Source: Pseudoscleropodium purum
Taxonomy: Eukaryota; Streptophyta; Bryopsida; Hypnales; Brachytheciaceae
Assembly (NCBI GenBank): GCA_963969395.1
Contig: OZ017804.1
Span: 20,026,001 to 20,090,000 of the forward strand
Direction: 5' to 3'
Length of the DNA stretch: 64,000 nt
Within the stretch, counting starts at the first letter, position 1, and the number at the start of each line of letters is the position of its first letter. The position numbers and the translations under genes were made by a program. Under the pieces are notes generated by a model. That model worked only from the letters and a program-made list of their open reading frames with translations, ran no database searches and was not told the origin of the DNA. Below, piece by piece: positions 1 through 13,009 of this stretch.

Positions 1-2080
1 AATTATCTATTTTGGTACCGTGTGCATTTTTGGATTTAAAAAAATGCAAAAGTACACATTAGAAGTGAAGCTACTATAGAAGACTTTTCTTTTTCCCATA
101 AAATTTGGAGGATGAATAGTTGCATTTTTGTTCCACACAAAAAGATTCTTTGTCATTCATTGACCAAAAAATGGCCATGGCGTTGTTTATGGGTTAAGCT
201 ATACCATCTCCCCCCATGTTAGGTTGTAGCCATGTAGTCGGAGCGCAACTTGATTCGGAACGCCACTTGCACTGACATCAAGCCAGATAGTTTATGTAAA
301 ACTCTATTTGAAGTTTGAATATCAAATTCGAAAGTGACTTACAGACAATCACTGAAAGGACAACCTCATCTCTTCAGTGAGTCGGTTTTCACTTTCCATG
401 CCGACAAAAGTCAGATCTCCCTATGGTTCCATCACCCCCCATGTTGACAAAATGGCTTGTTTTGGTTTCAAATCTCATCAAATGCCACTTTGAAGTAGAG
501 TCGACTGTCGATGAACTGTGGAACACCGAACCAGTCAATGAATCTGCCAAAGTCCGAAGTCGCCTAGCTATTACTAATCGGTTAATTTTCCATTACAATA
601 TAGCTCAACCAGTTGTCTGAAATATTGTTTTTTGCATCAGCTACCTGGTACAGTGATTCGAAGCTTGGAAACAATGCAAGAACAATCAGATTTTGTTGTT
701 TGATTATCCTTCAAGAGTAAAGTTGGCACGTACTCAAAGTCAAGTAGCTCTCTGGGTGGGTCCTGCCGAAGGTAGACCCTATTCTATCACTCTGCTATCA
801 CTAGACACGGAGATGAAACAGCATCAATTTCGTTAACCCTTAACGCTCAGAATCATTGAAGGAGATATACAGGACTTCAGAATTGCACAAAAGATATATT
901 GAATGGCAGAAGAGGATAGGATTTTTACAGAAAGAATTCCAACTAACCGTAAGATCTGGTACAGGGTAAGTGACATAGAAGATTTGGGCGCTGGAAATGG
1001 ACAAACATTGCGTAGATTGTAAGCTTTGACCAAGCATGATTATGCGTTCACTTCTTCGGGCAACTCCATCACCCTGCTGTGTGGTGCTCATGGCACTTAT
1101 TGAGAGGGTGTCAAAAAATTTGGAAAATCCTCATTGTCATTAGAAGGGACGTGACTACAACCTGAAATGCTATGAAACAAAAAACTCTGCCATAAGTTTT
1201 CAGCTGAAGTTTCACGTAGCAATGAAGTGCACTTGGCGAAGAACTCAAACAAGACTCTTAAATGCTGACATAGCACTCTTCCCGTAGAAGAACAACGAGG
1301 AACCTCATTACATGCCCCTAACCTAAAGTACGTTGCTCGACCAGCACAAAAGCTAAGTTACGTTGTGACAGAGAATCATATGCAGTGCCCCTACTTCCTC
1401 TTGATTCAAAAATATGGCATAAAATGTTCATTGCCATTGCCCTAGGCATGCAAATTTTTTTAGCAAATGTTGATATTCTTCACTTCTACAATTTTTCAAA
1501 AATTGCTTGCAGATGGTCACATACTCTGGAATGCGTCACAACTCAACAAATGTCCTCCCCGGAAATTGGGTGAATGAAAGTCGTTCATCGTTTGTGAGAT
1601 ATTTGCATTATATTCTGCACATCGTTCACTTTCGGAACGTTGGAGTTAAAGTGGTGTGCCAAAAAATGTGACATACATGTGCATATAAGTATAAATCTAA
1701 GACATAAATCATAATTTAACATTGTATAACTAGGCAATGGTCCTCATACTGGGTGGGTGAACAGAAAATGCCGCTACAGTCCAAACCGCATCCAGACCCA
1801 CCACCATGAGCGTAATTAAAGGTGGGCTGCATTTTGCGCAGGTTCATGGGCAAAATCTTTACCACTGAGAAAAGAAACTAGTTCTCCACCGCGATCTGTA
1901 AAGTCTTTTCATTGGACACAGGTGTCGAGAGCCAATTGAAACTATTTAAGGAGCTTTGGGGAATTCCCTCTGTAACCATACATGCCTGACTTGACCCTAG
2001 GCCCTCACATACAAGTGCAAATTGGTTGGTGAAAGATACTTTACCTCCCGGGTCTGGGACAAGTGGAACAGTGCATTTCC
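1..2080. other. no gene recognised, upstream flank
   Basis: I see no supported gene in this stretch; the open frames are short and look random. A short piece near 655-680 (around the string ATTCGAAGCTTGGAAAC) also occurs near 10575-10590, so the tandem duplication that copied the downstream gene may start about here. Confidence 0.5.
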
Positions 2081-2560
2081 ACACCCACCCAGCATGTAAG
2101 GAGGCTCTTACTTGGGTACAGTTCTCCCCCAGACTAATGTCCCACATCTCTCTTCGATGTTTCCCTGGAAACTCTTCTTCGAATTCCTGCTTATGATCCA
2201 TTTTCCATAGCCGCACTTGCTCCATTCCTTTGCCAAAACATGCTGATGAGTTCATTCATTTGAAGAAAGAGCATCACAAATTTGCTTAGCTTACCCGACC
2301 AAAGTGACAGCATGTACACCGACATGTATTACCGAACTCACCTCCTCTTCATGTAGAAACTCTAGTGCATCTGATGCATTAAACCGTAGATAGTTCAATG
2401 AGTGGGGTTGCTTACAAGTGATACACGTCAAGCGAGCCTGGAATCTAACCCAGTTTGTGTTATTAGTTAAACATAAAACAGGGCCACACGGCCTTGTTTT
2501 TTTCTTTCAATCTCTTCTGTATTGCTTGTTGTGAGCCTGAGGTTGGTGATGCAACGCAAA
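2080..2560 (+). promoter_or_regulatory. shared 5' flank of the alpha2-delta-like gene
   Basis: This stretch resembles 11240-11715, which lies in the same position before the second gene copy; for example TTCCTTTGCCAAAA and GATGCTGATGAGT occur in both. It therefore belongs to the duplicated unit and probably includes the promoter and 5' UTR. No clear TATA box was identified. The assignment as promoter is inferred from position only. Confidence 0.35.
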
Positions 2561-5500
2561 ATGAACCTGTTCATTGGATTCCTCATTCTAGTTCTGTTCG
2601 GCCTGGTTCTGGGAGGGAGTGCTCAAACATCGCTCAACGCGGATCTTCTTCTCAACCAAACAGAAACCAACGTTCTGGAGCTTGTGAAACAAGTGCAAGC
2701 TAATGCTCTCAATTCTTGTGGTATGAATGTTCCACCCAAACATTGAGTTGTCTTTCGATCTCACGGTGAACTCTTTTGTTCTAGTACTGAGGATTTCAGT
2801 GGCTGCAAAGAAGTCATCCTTTTGTTTGTGCAAATTGCAGATTTATTGAGTACTTGTAATGCTGAATCAACCTGTAGCCGGCTCTCATGCCCCCTGACGA
2901 GTGCCAATACTGCCGGCTATGAATGCCAAGAAGTTCTCCAGAACACCAACTGTAATGGCAACTGCCCGTGGAGAAACTTCGACTTCTCCAGAAGTTTTCT
3001 AAGGTCTGATCGGTAAATTGATTTCCACCCTGAATCCATTCTATCTGGGTCTGATGAAAAGCTTAGTGAGGAGGTTCACTGAGGAAATCTACTGACTAAA
3101 TAAACGGTAGATATGCTAGGCCATTGATTTCACAATTCTCCAGCAGTGTGTATGCAAATCCTACGATGAGGGACTCTGCAAAGTGCACTGTGTACACGGT
3201 GCACCCTGCAGTTTAATTTGTCGGTTACACTGCCGTGCATTTAATGGGCTGTACCGTGTGCTGTACCGAGCATTCCCCATACTAGTTGCAAGAAAATTTT
3301 GTTCATCTTGTGAGAAAGTTGGTTAGCTTCGTCGGAAATATGTATATCATCAATCGTTGCATTGCGAGAAAGGATATCATTTGGCCAACTTCAACTCTGC
3401 TGGCAAGCGAAAATTACTTCGTGCTCCTTGTGGATGTGCGGTGAGTGGAAAACACTTGTTTTTAATATAATTTTAGATACTTACCACCAGGTCCATCATA
3501 AATTAGATGATGCATATGAATCTTAAAACCCTTTTTCCCGACTCCATTATCAGTCGCTGTAAGATGAATCAAATCACTTAACATGATTTGAAATTTGGTA
3601 AACCTTTTTGAAAATTTACCGTGGGGGTATGCGGTCAATGGCAAGTTTCATATAATCATTGTGATTTGCAATCTTGATGACAGAGTGCCAGGAGTGAAAG
3701 CTGTGACGAAGGATTATATTACTCAGAGACAACTTCAAGGAATTTGTGCTCAGAGGAAATTGGACAGTTTCTTCCAAAAACATTCGAACAACTCAAACTT
3801 CTTTCGGCTGTATTTCGGCTCCGTTGATGGCACCTTTCGGATCTTTCCAGGAATGGTAATAATTGTATTCGAGTGTTGCAAAAATATTCAAAAAACTGGT
3901 GATGGTATTTTGCAATAGATTAAAACGAAGGTTTAAGCAATGGTGACGAGCAGGTGATTGTTTCTTCTAGTTTTCAGTGTATAAAAACATCTGTATATAT
4001 TAGTCAGTGATGGAAGAATTGCACAATGTCATTTGCAGGATGAATCAATTGCAAACTGCAGCAACTATGATCCTCGCACGAGATTATGGTAAGCCAACTT
4101 TTATGAATCAACACTGAGGTAGATATGCATGATCCTCAACATCTTTGAATATTTTTACAAACTAGAGATTCCATCAGACACAATTGTCACAATTTCTGGC
4201 GCTTAGAATCATGGCATTGATTGTGTTTTCACAAGGTACCTTACATCAACGTCAAACGTGAAGAAGGCTGTAATGGTACTGATTGACAGTGGGTCTTCAA
4301 TGACCGAGACTATCCCGTCCACCAGGAATGATAGCAACTTGGTAACAGCCTTCGGAATGACCACGTCTTTTTTGAATACTACCACCCAAGCCGACTATGT
4401 AAACATCTTCACATTCGATAAAAACAATGTGAATTTCTCTTCTCCTCAACCAGTGAGTCATAATATCCCTGAAATCCTCCGTTCCGAGTTTTTTTTCTAC
4501 TATATAGAGAATGCAAGTCTTGTGGCAGCTGAAGAGAGCAAGAAAATATGAATTCAATGTATCTAGGTGTATCTAGGTTTCCACTGTAGATTGGATTGAA
4601 GACTCATGAATCTTGCGGTCTGATACGCAGTTACAATGCAGAATGTCGTTGGTTTGGTCAACGGAAACCATTGAAAGGAATTCACTTTATTTGAGTTGGA
4701 ACTCAAGTGGGGTTTCTTGTTACATTTTGATTTCTGTAGGTTTCGGTGACTGACACTTCTGACTTTGGAGTTTTCACCGCAACGCTTTCCGCACCAAATC
4801 AAAGCTCTGTTCCCTCCGGCAATATTACGGAAGCAATTAGCAATGTAATCACATCGTCTGCAGGCTTCGGGTATACAGAAATCCCAATCGAATATCTGAA
4901 GGTCTGCACTTCTCTACCCCTACTCAGTGAACCAAAAGTTCCTCCTCATTGATTATCGGCTAATTTAGCGATGTTTTAATTAATTGATAAAATTGATATT
5001 TAAGTAGCATTGTTTCACTACCTATTCAATGATTGTTAGTAATTTTTCGTGTTTTATTCAATTTTAATCTTTAAGCATTCTAAAATGGTAATAAAAGTTA
5101 ATATTCAAAGGCTGAATGGCAATGTCATTTTTGGTATTAATCTATCAGTCAATTGAAGCACCTCGTACACAAATGATAATCAGCAGGAAGGGAATTTTGC
5201 GAAATTCCCTTCGCTACTGTCACTATGCATAGTTGCATAGTTATAGACCTTTGAAAAGCACCATAAAAATTGTGATACTACAAACCATGCGTCTTTAAAT
5301 TTTCATCTCTTCTCATCGGACCTCGGCTGAAATATTTGTCCTCTTAACTGTCAGAAGTTCACTATGAAGTCAGTTTATACCCATTTGAAGAATTGGACTG
5401 TATGTTAGGTTCCCACATGTAGGACCTGGTTTAACATTTTCCACCTGCTATGATGTTCAATATAGCTTAGAGATTTCAGGGTTTCAAGATGACCAATTCG

Positions 5501-8500
5501 AATGCTCCCATGGTGAGGAATATAATGCAGAATTTGCTAAATTTAAATCACCAGAGTCAATGACGAGCATAGCAAATGTCGAAGCAAAAACTACATGAAC
5601 GTGAACAAAAGAAAGTCTCTACATGAGGCACTCAAAAGCAGTGTAAATTGTAATGCCCATTGGAGCATTTGAGGTGCTTCGGGTTTAACGCTGTAAACCC
5701 CAACAGGTGATAATATTGATCACGGACAGCAATGCTGTGGGCGCCATAAGCAATGCCACATTACTAAAAGACTTGATCAAGAACAACAACATCAAAGTGT
5801 TCTTGTACATGTTTTCTCCCAGTACTCCAGCAATTGATGCGAGCCAATTGTGCACTGCTCGAGGGTATTGGACGATACTGGACGACCCTACTGTCCATGA
5901 TCCACTGCTTGCTTTGGAAGCATACTATTCCTTCTTGGCCAACGTCCATGCGACTTACGTGAACACTGGGATCGACTACAGCATCGAGTACCAAGACTAT
6001 TCCGAGGTGGACAACAAGACCTTCACCCTCAGCAAAGCAGGTATGGGATCCACGCAACACATCCTTTTCAAATCTCAACTAAAACATGTTGAATTCTAGG
6101 ACACAATCATGTGGTAAATCTTTCTAAATCATTAATCCGGCCGTTTTGTTTAACAATCTTCCCTTCAAAGAAAGAGAAGCAACTCCAACCAAGTTGGCGT
6201 AAATTAAGGGCCTCTGCGCGGCATTTCAAACGTTGATTCTCAGTATGCTCGAAGATCATAACAGCTAATGTTCAAAACTTCAATACTACACTTTTGATCT
6301 AGAGGAGAAGGTTGTGCAATGATGGTCAATCTTTCTTTGCAATAATGTCTAAACTTTTAACCCTTAAAGTATAGTGTGAAATTTTGAACAAAAATAGAGA
6401 TCATTAGTATTGGGGACTACCCAAAATTAATAGTCTAAAGCTGAAATTTTTGTGGTCTATACCTACACTAGAGAGGCATGTGCCTATCAAAAAGAATTTT
6501 AAAAAACATTATTTTGTGTATTCTACATTCATACAAATAAGACCCCCTTGTGCGTGCAATTTTGAACATTGACAATGATTTCAAGATGATTCCTCTGGTG
6601 AAATCTCTTTACCATGAAGTCTTCCCAAATGAAAAAATTTTAATTATTTTGAAAAAAAAATTCATATTTATTTACAAATTAAAATGTCAAAGTATCTATT
6701 TTCATGAGATTTTGTACTTTTTTAGTTCCCCTACTTAAAAAAATTTCATATGCTTTTCCTTCATAAGGTACCTTCTTCTTAAAGGTGTAAACTTTAAATA
6801 TATTTTTAAATTTTTCTTAAAAATAATTCTAATTTTAAAATAATTCTAATTTTAAAATAATTCTAATTTTAAAATAATTCTAATTTTAAAATAATCCCAA
6901 AAAAATCATGAATATTGTGAAGTATTATGGAAAATGCTACACAAAACGGTCGGTCATTCTTGCTTTCACCCATGTGATGATGCCTTGAAGGACACTATGC
7001 ATTGGTCTTCAAAGGAGCATGGATTAAAATGATAGGGTGACTTATATTCATGTAATATAAAAATTAGAAAAAATGTAGAAATAATATATAGCTACTATAC
7101 TATATTATAAATAGCTAATAATATAAAGAATTATGTATTAAAACCAAATAGGGTAAGAGATAAAAGGAATTTTAGAAAAAGATTAAAAAAATATACGGTC
7201 CATTTCAAGAAATTAATAACAAAACCATAATTCCTTATAGGCTATATTTTACAAAATTAATAAGAGATTTGATGCTACAAGATTTGACATATAGCAAATG
7301 ATCAATGATTGATAGTAATATAGTATATTTTAGATAGTAATGTGTTTTGGAAATTACAAATTAAAAGATTTTGGAAACATTCATGTCTATTTTAGGGGTG
7401 TAGTGGTGCTTTATTCTACTTGTTCAAGTATGAAGACTTTGTATTTTGTGCATAAACTTAAAGATGCTTTAAAGACCAAAGTCAACACTGGATGCAATGC
7501 CTTAAATTCATATTGTTTTATAATGATGAAAGTTGTTGGGGTATGAGTTTTGAAGTTAATTGTTTTGGATTTGTGATTAGTGCTAAAATTTAAAATGAAG
7601 ATAGCACATCAAAAAAATAAAATAATTTTTTTAATGAAGACAAGAATATCATTAATTGGGTGGTTTCAAAGAATTAAGTATTTAATAGAGATTTAAAAAT
7701 ACTCAAAAGTAACAAACCCCTTCAAAAATACATAGTTAATGCATATATACTTGATGAAGTCTATGTAGATCGAGTACCTTTATCCCAAATCCAAACCCAA
7801 AGATAATGCTTGCTAATTATATGTTTAAAGTTTTATAATCACTTGAATTGATTTAATGTGGTATTGTGTAAAATTTCAGTTTTTAGCAACAATGGAGAAC
7901 TATTGGGGGTTGTGGCCATCAACCTCTTCAAAACCAAGTTGCTAGAAGTTTATGGGATCAATGGAGCTGCAATTGAAGAAGCTGTAAGAAGTAGAACAAA
8001 TTTCACTTCCAATTTCAATGCATCAACAGGAATTAATACAACAAATTGCTTCAATCAGGTATGTTAAGACTATATTACAACCAAAATCCTTCCTCATTGA
8101 TAATCAATTGTTTTAATGTTGCTTTAATCAATTAAAAGGTTATTTCTAATTTTTGTTTTAAACCAATGGGAGGAGGTGAGTTTTGCACTAAAACTAGCAA
8201 CTTGAAAGAATGTTTGAGGAGAACTTCATTTGAAAACCAAACCAATACTAGAAAGACAAAGCTTCTCGTAGCATAGCGTACTTGTTTGATTTCGAGTGTA
8301 ACCATCATCATATGGTATCATATTAATCATCATATGGTGTCACTCTCACAATGATAAAAGACTTTAAGTTGAAAGAAAGAAAACCTCCAACTCTTTAAAT
8401 TGGCATAACGCAAGAATATGTTCATTGTGGATCCCACATCAACAACCTAGAATAAAATACCAATGATACCATACTATATACCTTTGTTACCTCATTCATT

Positions 8501-9157
8501 AAAACAAATACTCAAATAACCACATTCTTGAATGGTAAGGCGAGGGTGTCCTACATAATCGTGTAAAAAGAATAGTTTGTGTTTTAGTGGCTCACAATTT
8601 ATGGGCTAGTTTGCATTTGAGATTTCCTTTAAGTAGAAGAAAGGAGCCTTGATGCATAAAACCCTTAATTTAAGCAAACGGTCCCTCCCGTGAAGGCCAA
8701 GAATGTTATGAACTGGACTTACTAATTAAGAGAAACCACAAAAGGGTCGGAGCGTGTTCTCTCAGTCTGTTGTTAATCAAGCTTTGAAAAAGCAAATTTT
8801 CACCTGTTAACACTGATCGTGATGGAATTGCAGGCATCGAATCAGACGTGCAATCCAACCGCGAACATCTCAAACATTGTCTGTTCAAGTAACTTCGACT
8901 CGGACATCACCACATTGCGAAATTTGAGCTGCTGCAATTGTACTGGTGTCACTATGCCACCGGTTTCGCCTCCCGCTACTGCAGCTGGTGCCGCCAATAA
9001 GCCACGGGATTTGCGTCTCGCATTAGGCTTCGGCTTGGGTGTGGGCATTCCAGCTCTAATTCTAGTGGTGGCTCTTATTGCGTGGCCCTTCAGGAGAAAG
9101 CGACATCGACTAGACGAGTTCTCTGGACCGTCTGGAGAAGACGAAGACTTGAGATAA
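2561..9157 (+). CDS. VWA/Cache alpha2-delta-like type I membrane protein, nine exons
   Basis: Exons by hand: 2561-2720, 2841-3003, 3684-3855, 4039-4088, 4236-4452, 4740-4901, 5707-6040, 7880-8058, 8834-9157. All introns are GT-AG and the phases match, giving 1761 nt (586 aa plus stop) with no internal stop. Residues 1 to about 20 are a hydrophobic signal peptide; residues 55-108 are Cys-rich. A YFGS...FRIFPG segment (about 151-165) and RLWY (180-183) are the Cache-type lead-in seen before VWA in alpha2-delta proteins. The VWA domain follows, with DSGSS at 199-203 (metal-site DxSxS) and ILITD at 311-315. GELLGVVAIN is the later Cache part, and a membrane helix (about 541-563) precedes a basic then acidic tail. 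In animals such proteins are calcium-channel accessory subunits; the role here is unknown. The 586-aa length is short for that family. The start was chosen because the ATG opens directly onto the signal peptide, as in the second copy. Confidence 0.78.
6041..7879 (+). other. long AT-rich intron 7 of the alpha2-delta-like gene
   Basis: This 1.84-kb interval between a GTATGG donor and a TTTCAG acceptor is strongly AT-rich. It carries the short tandem repeat described separately and no convincing open frame. Confidence 0.65.
6821..6894. repeat. 17-bp AT tandem repeat
   Basis: The unit AAATAATTCTAATTTTA is repeated about four times in tandem with almost no change, inside intron 7 of the upstream gene. 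It is a simple minisatellite with no visible coding role. Confidence 0.85.
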
Positions 9158-10383
9158 TAAAACGAACGACAGAGCCGACAGATGAAGGCAGGAGGAGATC
9201 ACCCTGGTTTCGAAATGGGATTGCACCTCAGTGACTGTCAATTTTGAGTAAACCTGTCAAAGCCATTAGAGTAGCGAAATGAACAAGCACAGCTGATAAA
9301 TTGAAGAACCGGCATGGATAAACTTAGTCTGAGTGATTATAATCAATGCTTGAAGATTGATCACTATCAAAGGCAATATTTAACCTAGGTTCTGAAATAT
9401 TCACCATGGCTTGAGAATCCAAGGTTTTAATTTGATCCCCGTATTGGGGACGCTTCTACCTAAATTTTCAAGGTTGGGAGGAAGGTTCACTGTTTCCCCA
9501 CAGGGTGCACTCATCACATCGTACCCCATACAGTACCATTCCTTCAACAACAACTGGTGCGCAGCCAACTCCTCAGGTCCAATCCAAACACGCCCAGTCA
9601 GCATAAATATCCACTTGCAATTCATATTCCATCAAATATTTGCAGCACCCCCACGCCAAATTCCACAGGCAACTGTCCTCCACACATCCAAAACTGCAAA
9701 ACAACGAAGCTCCGCCATCCAGAAAATGAGAAACGACTAAAACATAACAAATTGTCCAGGCGCACGCCGGATCAACTCTAACCGGGAAGTACTTCTGTAA
9801 AATAAGCCCATCAGTAGCACAAATACACACACTGGGGTTGAAAATGAATGAAACAGGGGCGTCCAAGGGAAAAATAGATGGAGATCTCACAAGAAGAAAA
9901 TTGTATCTTCATCAGCTTAACGTCTTCAGGGGTGAAACCCCAATCCGAATCAGCTTGAGCGACTGTGCTCACTTCATCTTGATCCAGAAGCTTCTTGCTG
10001 CAGCCACCAATCCTCGCATCACAATCAATGAATAGCTACAAGCAGTCTAAGGTACAGGAAACTAGAGCCATTACGGACCTAATCCAGTCTCCTATTCGAT
10101 CCTTGTTACGAACAACAACGCATCTCTTCCAGTACACTCGGTTGGCTTTACATTCGCATTCACACGTTGGCTGTAAACGTGACTTAAGAAAATGTCATTG
10201 GCTATTCGTCTTTATTTGGAAATGGCGATGTCTTGTGTCCCGTTGCACTTCCCAAAGTGCTCTCTCCAGTGAATTCTAATTCTTGAATTCAAATGATAGA
10301 TTTCCCAATGAAAATACGCCCCTAAATATTAATTAAAGAGACTGAAAGAGTGTCCTCGACCGCACTCTCGATCCTCCATTCAC
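9158..10383. other. 3' flank, no gene recognised
   Basis: ATAATAAAAC directly follows the stop codon of the alpha2-delta-like gene and may act as its poly(A) signal. The short open frames between 9400 and 10300 have no recognisable domains and conflict between strands, so none is called. Confidence 0.4.
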
Positions 10384-10591
10384 CGCAAGATCACTCCACC
10401 CCGACTCTCTTCTTGTCGGGCAGCCTTTACCAAGGACAGAAGTGGATCCTCAATTCGGTCTTGGAGTTCCCTCAACGCGCGTTCGCTTCTCTCGACATTT
10501 GCTTTCTTCCTGCCACGCGGACGCGAGAATTTCTCGAAGGGGGGCACATAACGTCTCGCGCTTCCCCTTTCACCGATTCGAAGCTTGGAAA
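10384..10591 (-). other. possible single exon of an unknown gene
   Basis: On the minus strand a GC-richer frame is bounded by an acceptor-like CTTACTACAG and a donor-like GTGAAT. It encodes a basic stretch with RRYVPPF and RPRGRKK followed by a likely helix (ERSERALRELQDRIE). A small part of its 5' end is also found near 660. I do not recognise the family and see no other exon, so this may be a gene fragment carried in the duplicated unit. Confidence 0.3.
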
Positions 10592-10749
10592 CTGTAGTAA
10601 GAGAATCAATTTGGAGCACGAATCCCCTGAGGTAATAATTCGAAGCGCTGATAACCCAAATTAGGTTAAGGGAGCCGACCCATTTCTGGTAATGGACCCA
10701 TTTTTGTACAGTAGGCTGCACTCTTTCCAATCGGCAGGAGAAAGTAGGA

Positions 10750-10990
10750 GATTAATTATGGCACAATTTGCTATGCAATTGTGGCACATTACAATTGGGT
10801 GCATTCTTGGTTGGATTTGTAACCAACTAGTGGTTGGAAATAGGGAGAGTCTATATAACAAGAATAGGTTGAATGGCATCTTCAACAAAAAAATTTACAA
10901 GAATTATGTTTTGAAAAATAAAATTCTGAAAAAATGTGGAATCCTTCTAAACTCTATTTTTGTACATGAAAAAATTTCTCCACTCAAGAA
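10750..10990. repeat. dispersed repeat shared with 46540-46790
   Basis: The string TAATTATGGCACA, then TGCAATTGTGGC, CATTA and AATTGG, then a segment reading GTTGGAAA and GTCTATATMAC, occurs here and again at about 46540-46790 in the same order and spacing. The two copies are diverged. The frames (CNQLVVGNRESLY here, CNQPLVGKRKVYI there) are similar, so a decayed coding segment of a mobile element is possible. Confidence 0.5.
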
Positions 10991-13009
10991 AGCAGCTCCA
11001 GATATGCAAAATTGCTTAAGTGGCCGGAAATGGGTTGGCTCCTTTACTTAGTGTTGGTCTTGAAATTCAAAACTGACGGTCCCAAACACGTCAGTGACAA
11101 ATACGTCAATCTTTGTCAGTGACAAGCGTGGGAAAAAAAATACTTTACATCCGTGACAAGCGTGGGTAAAAACCTTAAAAAGTCTCACTGACACCCTCCT
11201 CGAAAGGCTCGTAGCACTAAAAATTATTAAGCACATCCATAGGTCACTGCCAGGATACAGTTTTCCCCCAGACTGTTGTGCAAGTCTGTTTGTTTCGACA
11301 ATTTCCTGGTGATGCTTCTTCTTGCTTGGGATCCTTTGTTCATCGCCACAATTGCTCCATTCCTTTGCCAAAAGATGCTGATGAGTCCATTGGAGAAAGC
11401 GCGTCACAAGATTGCTTTGGCTTACCCTACCAGAGTGACAGCATGTACTGTACCGACATAGTGTATTGTCGAATTCCCGTTCTCTTCATGTAGAAACTCC
11501 AGAGCATCTTACGCTTTAAACCACTGAGAGTTCAACAAGTGGGTTTGCTTACAAGTAACACAGTTCTAGCGAGCCTGGAATCTGACCCACCAGTTCGTGT
11601 CCTCTACTGCGATGGGTTTGGAGTGAAATAAAATACATGGCTGCGGTATATCTTGGATTCAGGCGATCTCTTTAGTACAGACTGTTGTGAGCCTGAGGGT
11701 GGTGATACTACACAAATGGATTTGTCCATTCGATTCCTCATTCTGGTTCTGTTGGGCCTGGTTCTGGGAGGAAGTGCTCAAACATCGCTCAACGCGGATG
11801 ATCTTCTCAACCAAACTGAAGCCAGCCTTCTAGAGCTTGTGAACCAAGTGCAAGCTAATGCTCTCAATTCCTGTGGTATGAATGTTCCACCCAAACATTG
11901 AGTTGTCTTTCAATCTCACGACGAACTCTTTTTTGCTAGTACTAAAGATTTCATTGACTCCAAAGAAGTCATCCTTTCTTTTGTGCAAATTGCAGATTTA
12001 TTGAGTACTTGTAATGCTGACTCCACCTGTAGCCGGCTCACATGCCCCCTGACGAAGGCCAATACTGCCGGCTATGAATGCCTAGAAGTTCTCCAGAACA
12101 CCTATTGCAAAGACAACTGCCCACGGAGAAACTTTGATTTCTCCACAAGCTTTCTGAGGTCTGTCGGTAACTTAGTTTCCACCTTGAATCCTTTCTATCT
12201 CCAGGGGTCTTTTGAAAAGCTTAGTGAGGAGATTCTCTGAGTAAATGTACTGACTAAATAAACAGTAGATATGCCATTGATTGCACAATTCCCTAGTGCA
12301 CCCTGCAGTTCAATTTGTCGGTTGCATTGCCGTGCATGCAGCGGGCTGTACCGTGTGTTGTGCCGAGTATTCCCCATACTAGTAGCAAGAAAATTTTGTT
12401 CATCTTGTAAGAAACTTGTTTAGCCTCATCACAAATATATCATCAATCGTTGCATTGCAAGAGAGTATATTGTATGAACAACTTGGACTCTTTTCACAAG
12501 CAGAAAGTGAGAAACAACTTTGTGCAGTGGATGTGTGGTGAATAGGAAGCATTTGCCTTTATTATGATTTAGATATTCACCACTAAACTCATCATAAATC
12601 ACAAGTGTGGGAGCACGGAAACTCAAACCGGATGAAATTAGTCTAGAATAAGGTTAAATAGTTAGTTTCCGGATTGTTAGAATTGTTAGTAACATTATGG
12701 AAATAAATTTGATACAAATCTAGGATTCGAAAATGTATTGGATTCTTAAAATCTATATTCTAGACTTTTGGTCTAGGAAACTAAGAGACCTTTAGAGGAA
12801 CAGTCTTCTACCCGTTCTCCACTAGGAACTGTCGACCACACTTCAGGTACTTAAACCCACTGCCACTTCTTTTTCTCTCCCTTTCTGCTTGCTGAATTTT
12901 GTGAATGTATAGTTGAGAGAAAGAGTAGTGAGTTAGCGACCAAGATAGAAAGAGGACGGAAAGATCAATACCATTTGCACTAGATTAAATTATCGTATGT
13001 CGGTGATTC

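Noticed and set aside
1878..2255. 125-codon minus-strand frame upstream of the VWA/Cache gene
   Set aside because: Its low-complexity match in the second copy does not keep the frame, so it looks like shared non-coding flank.
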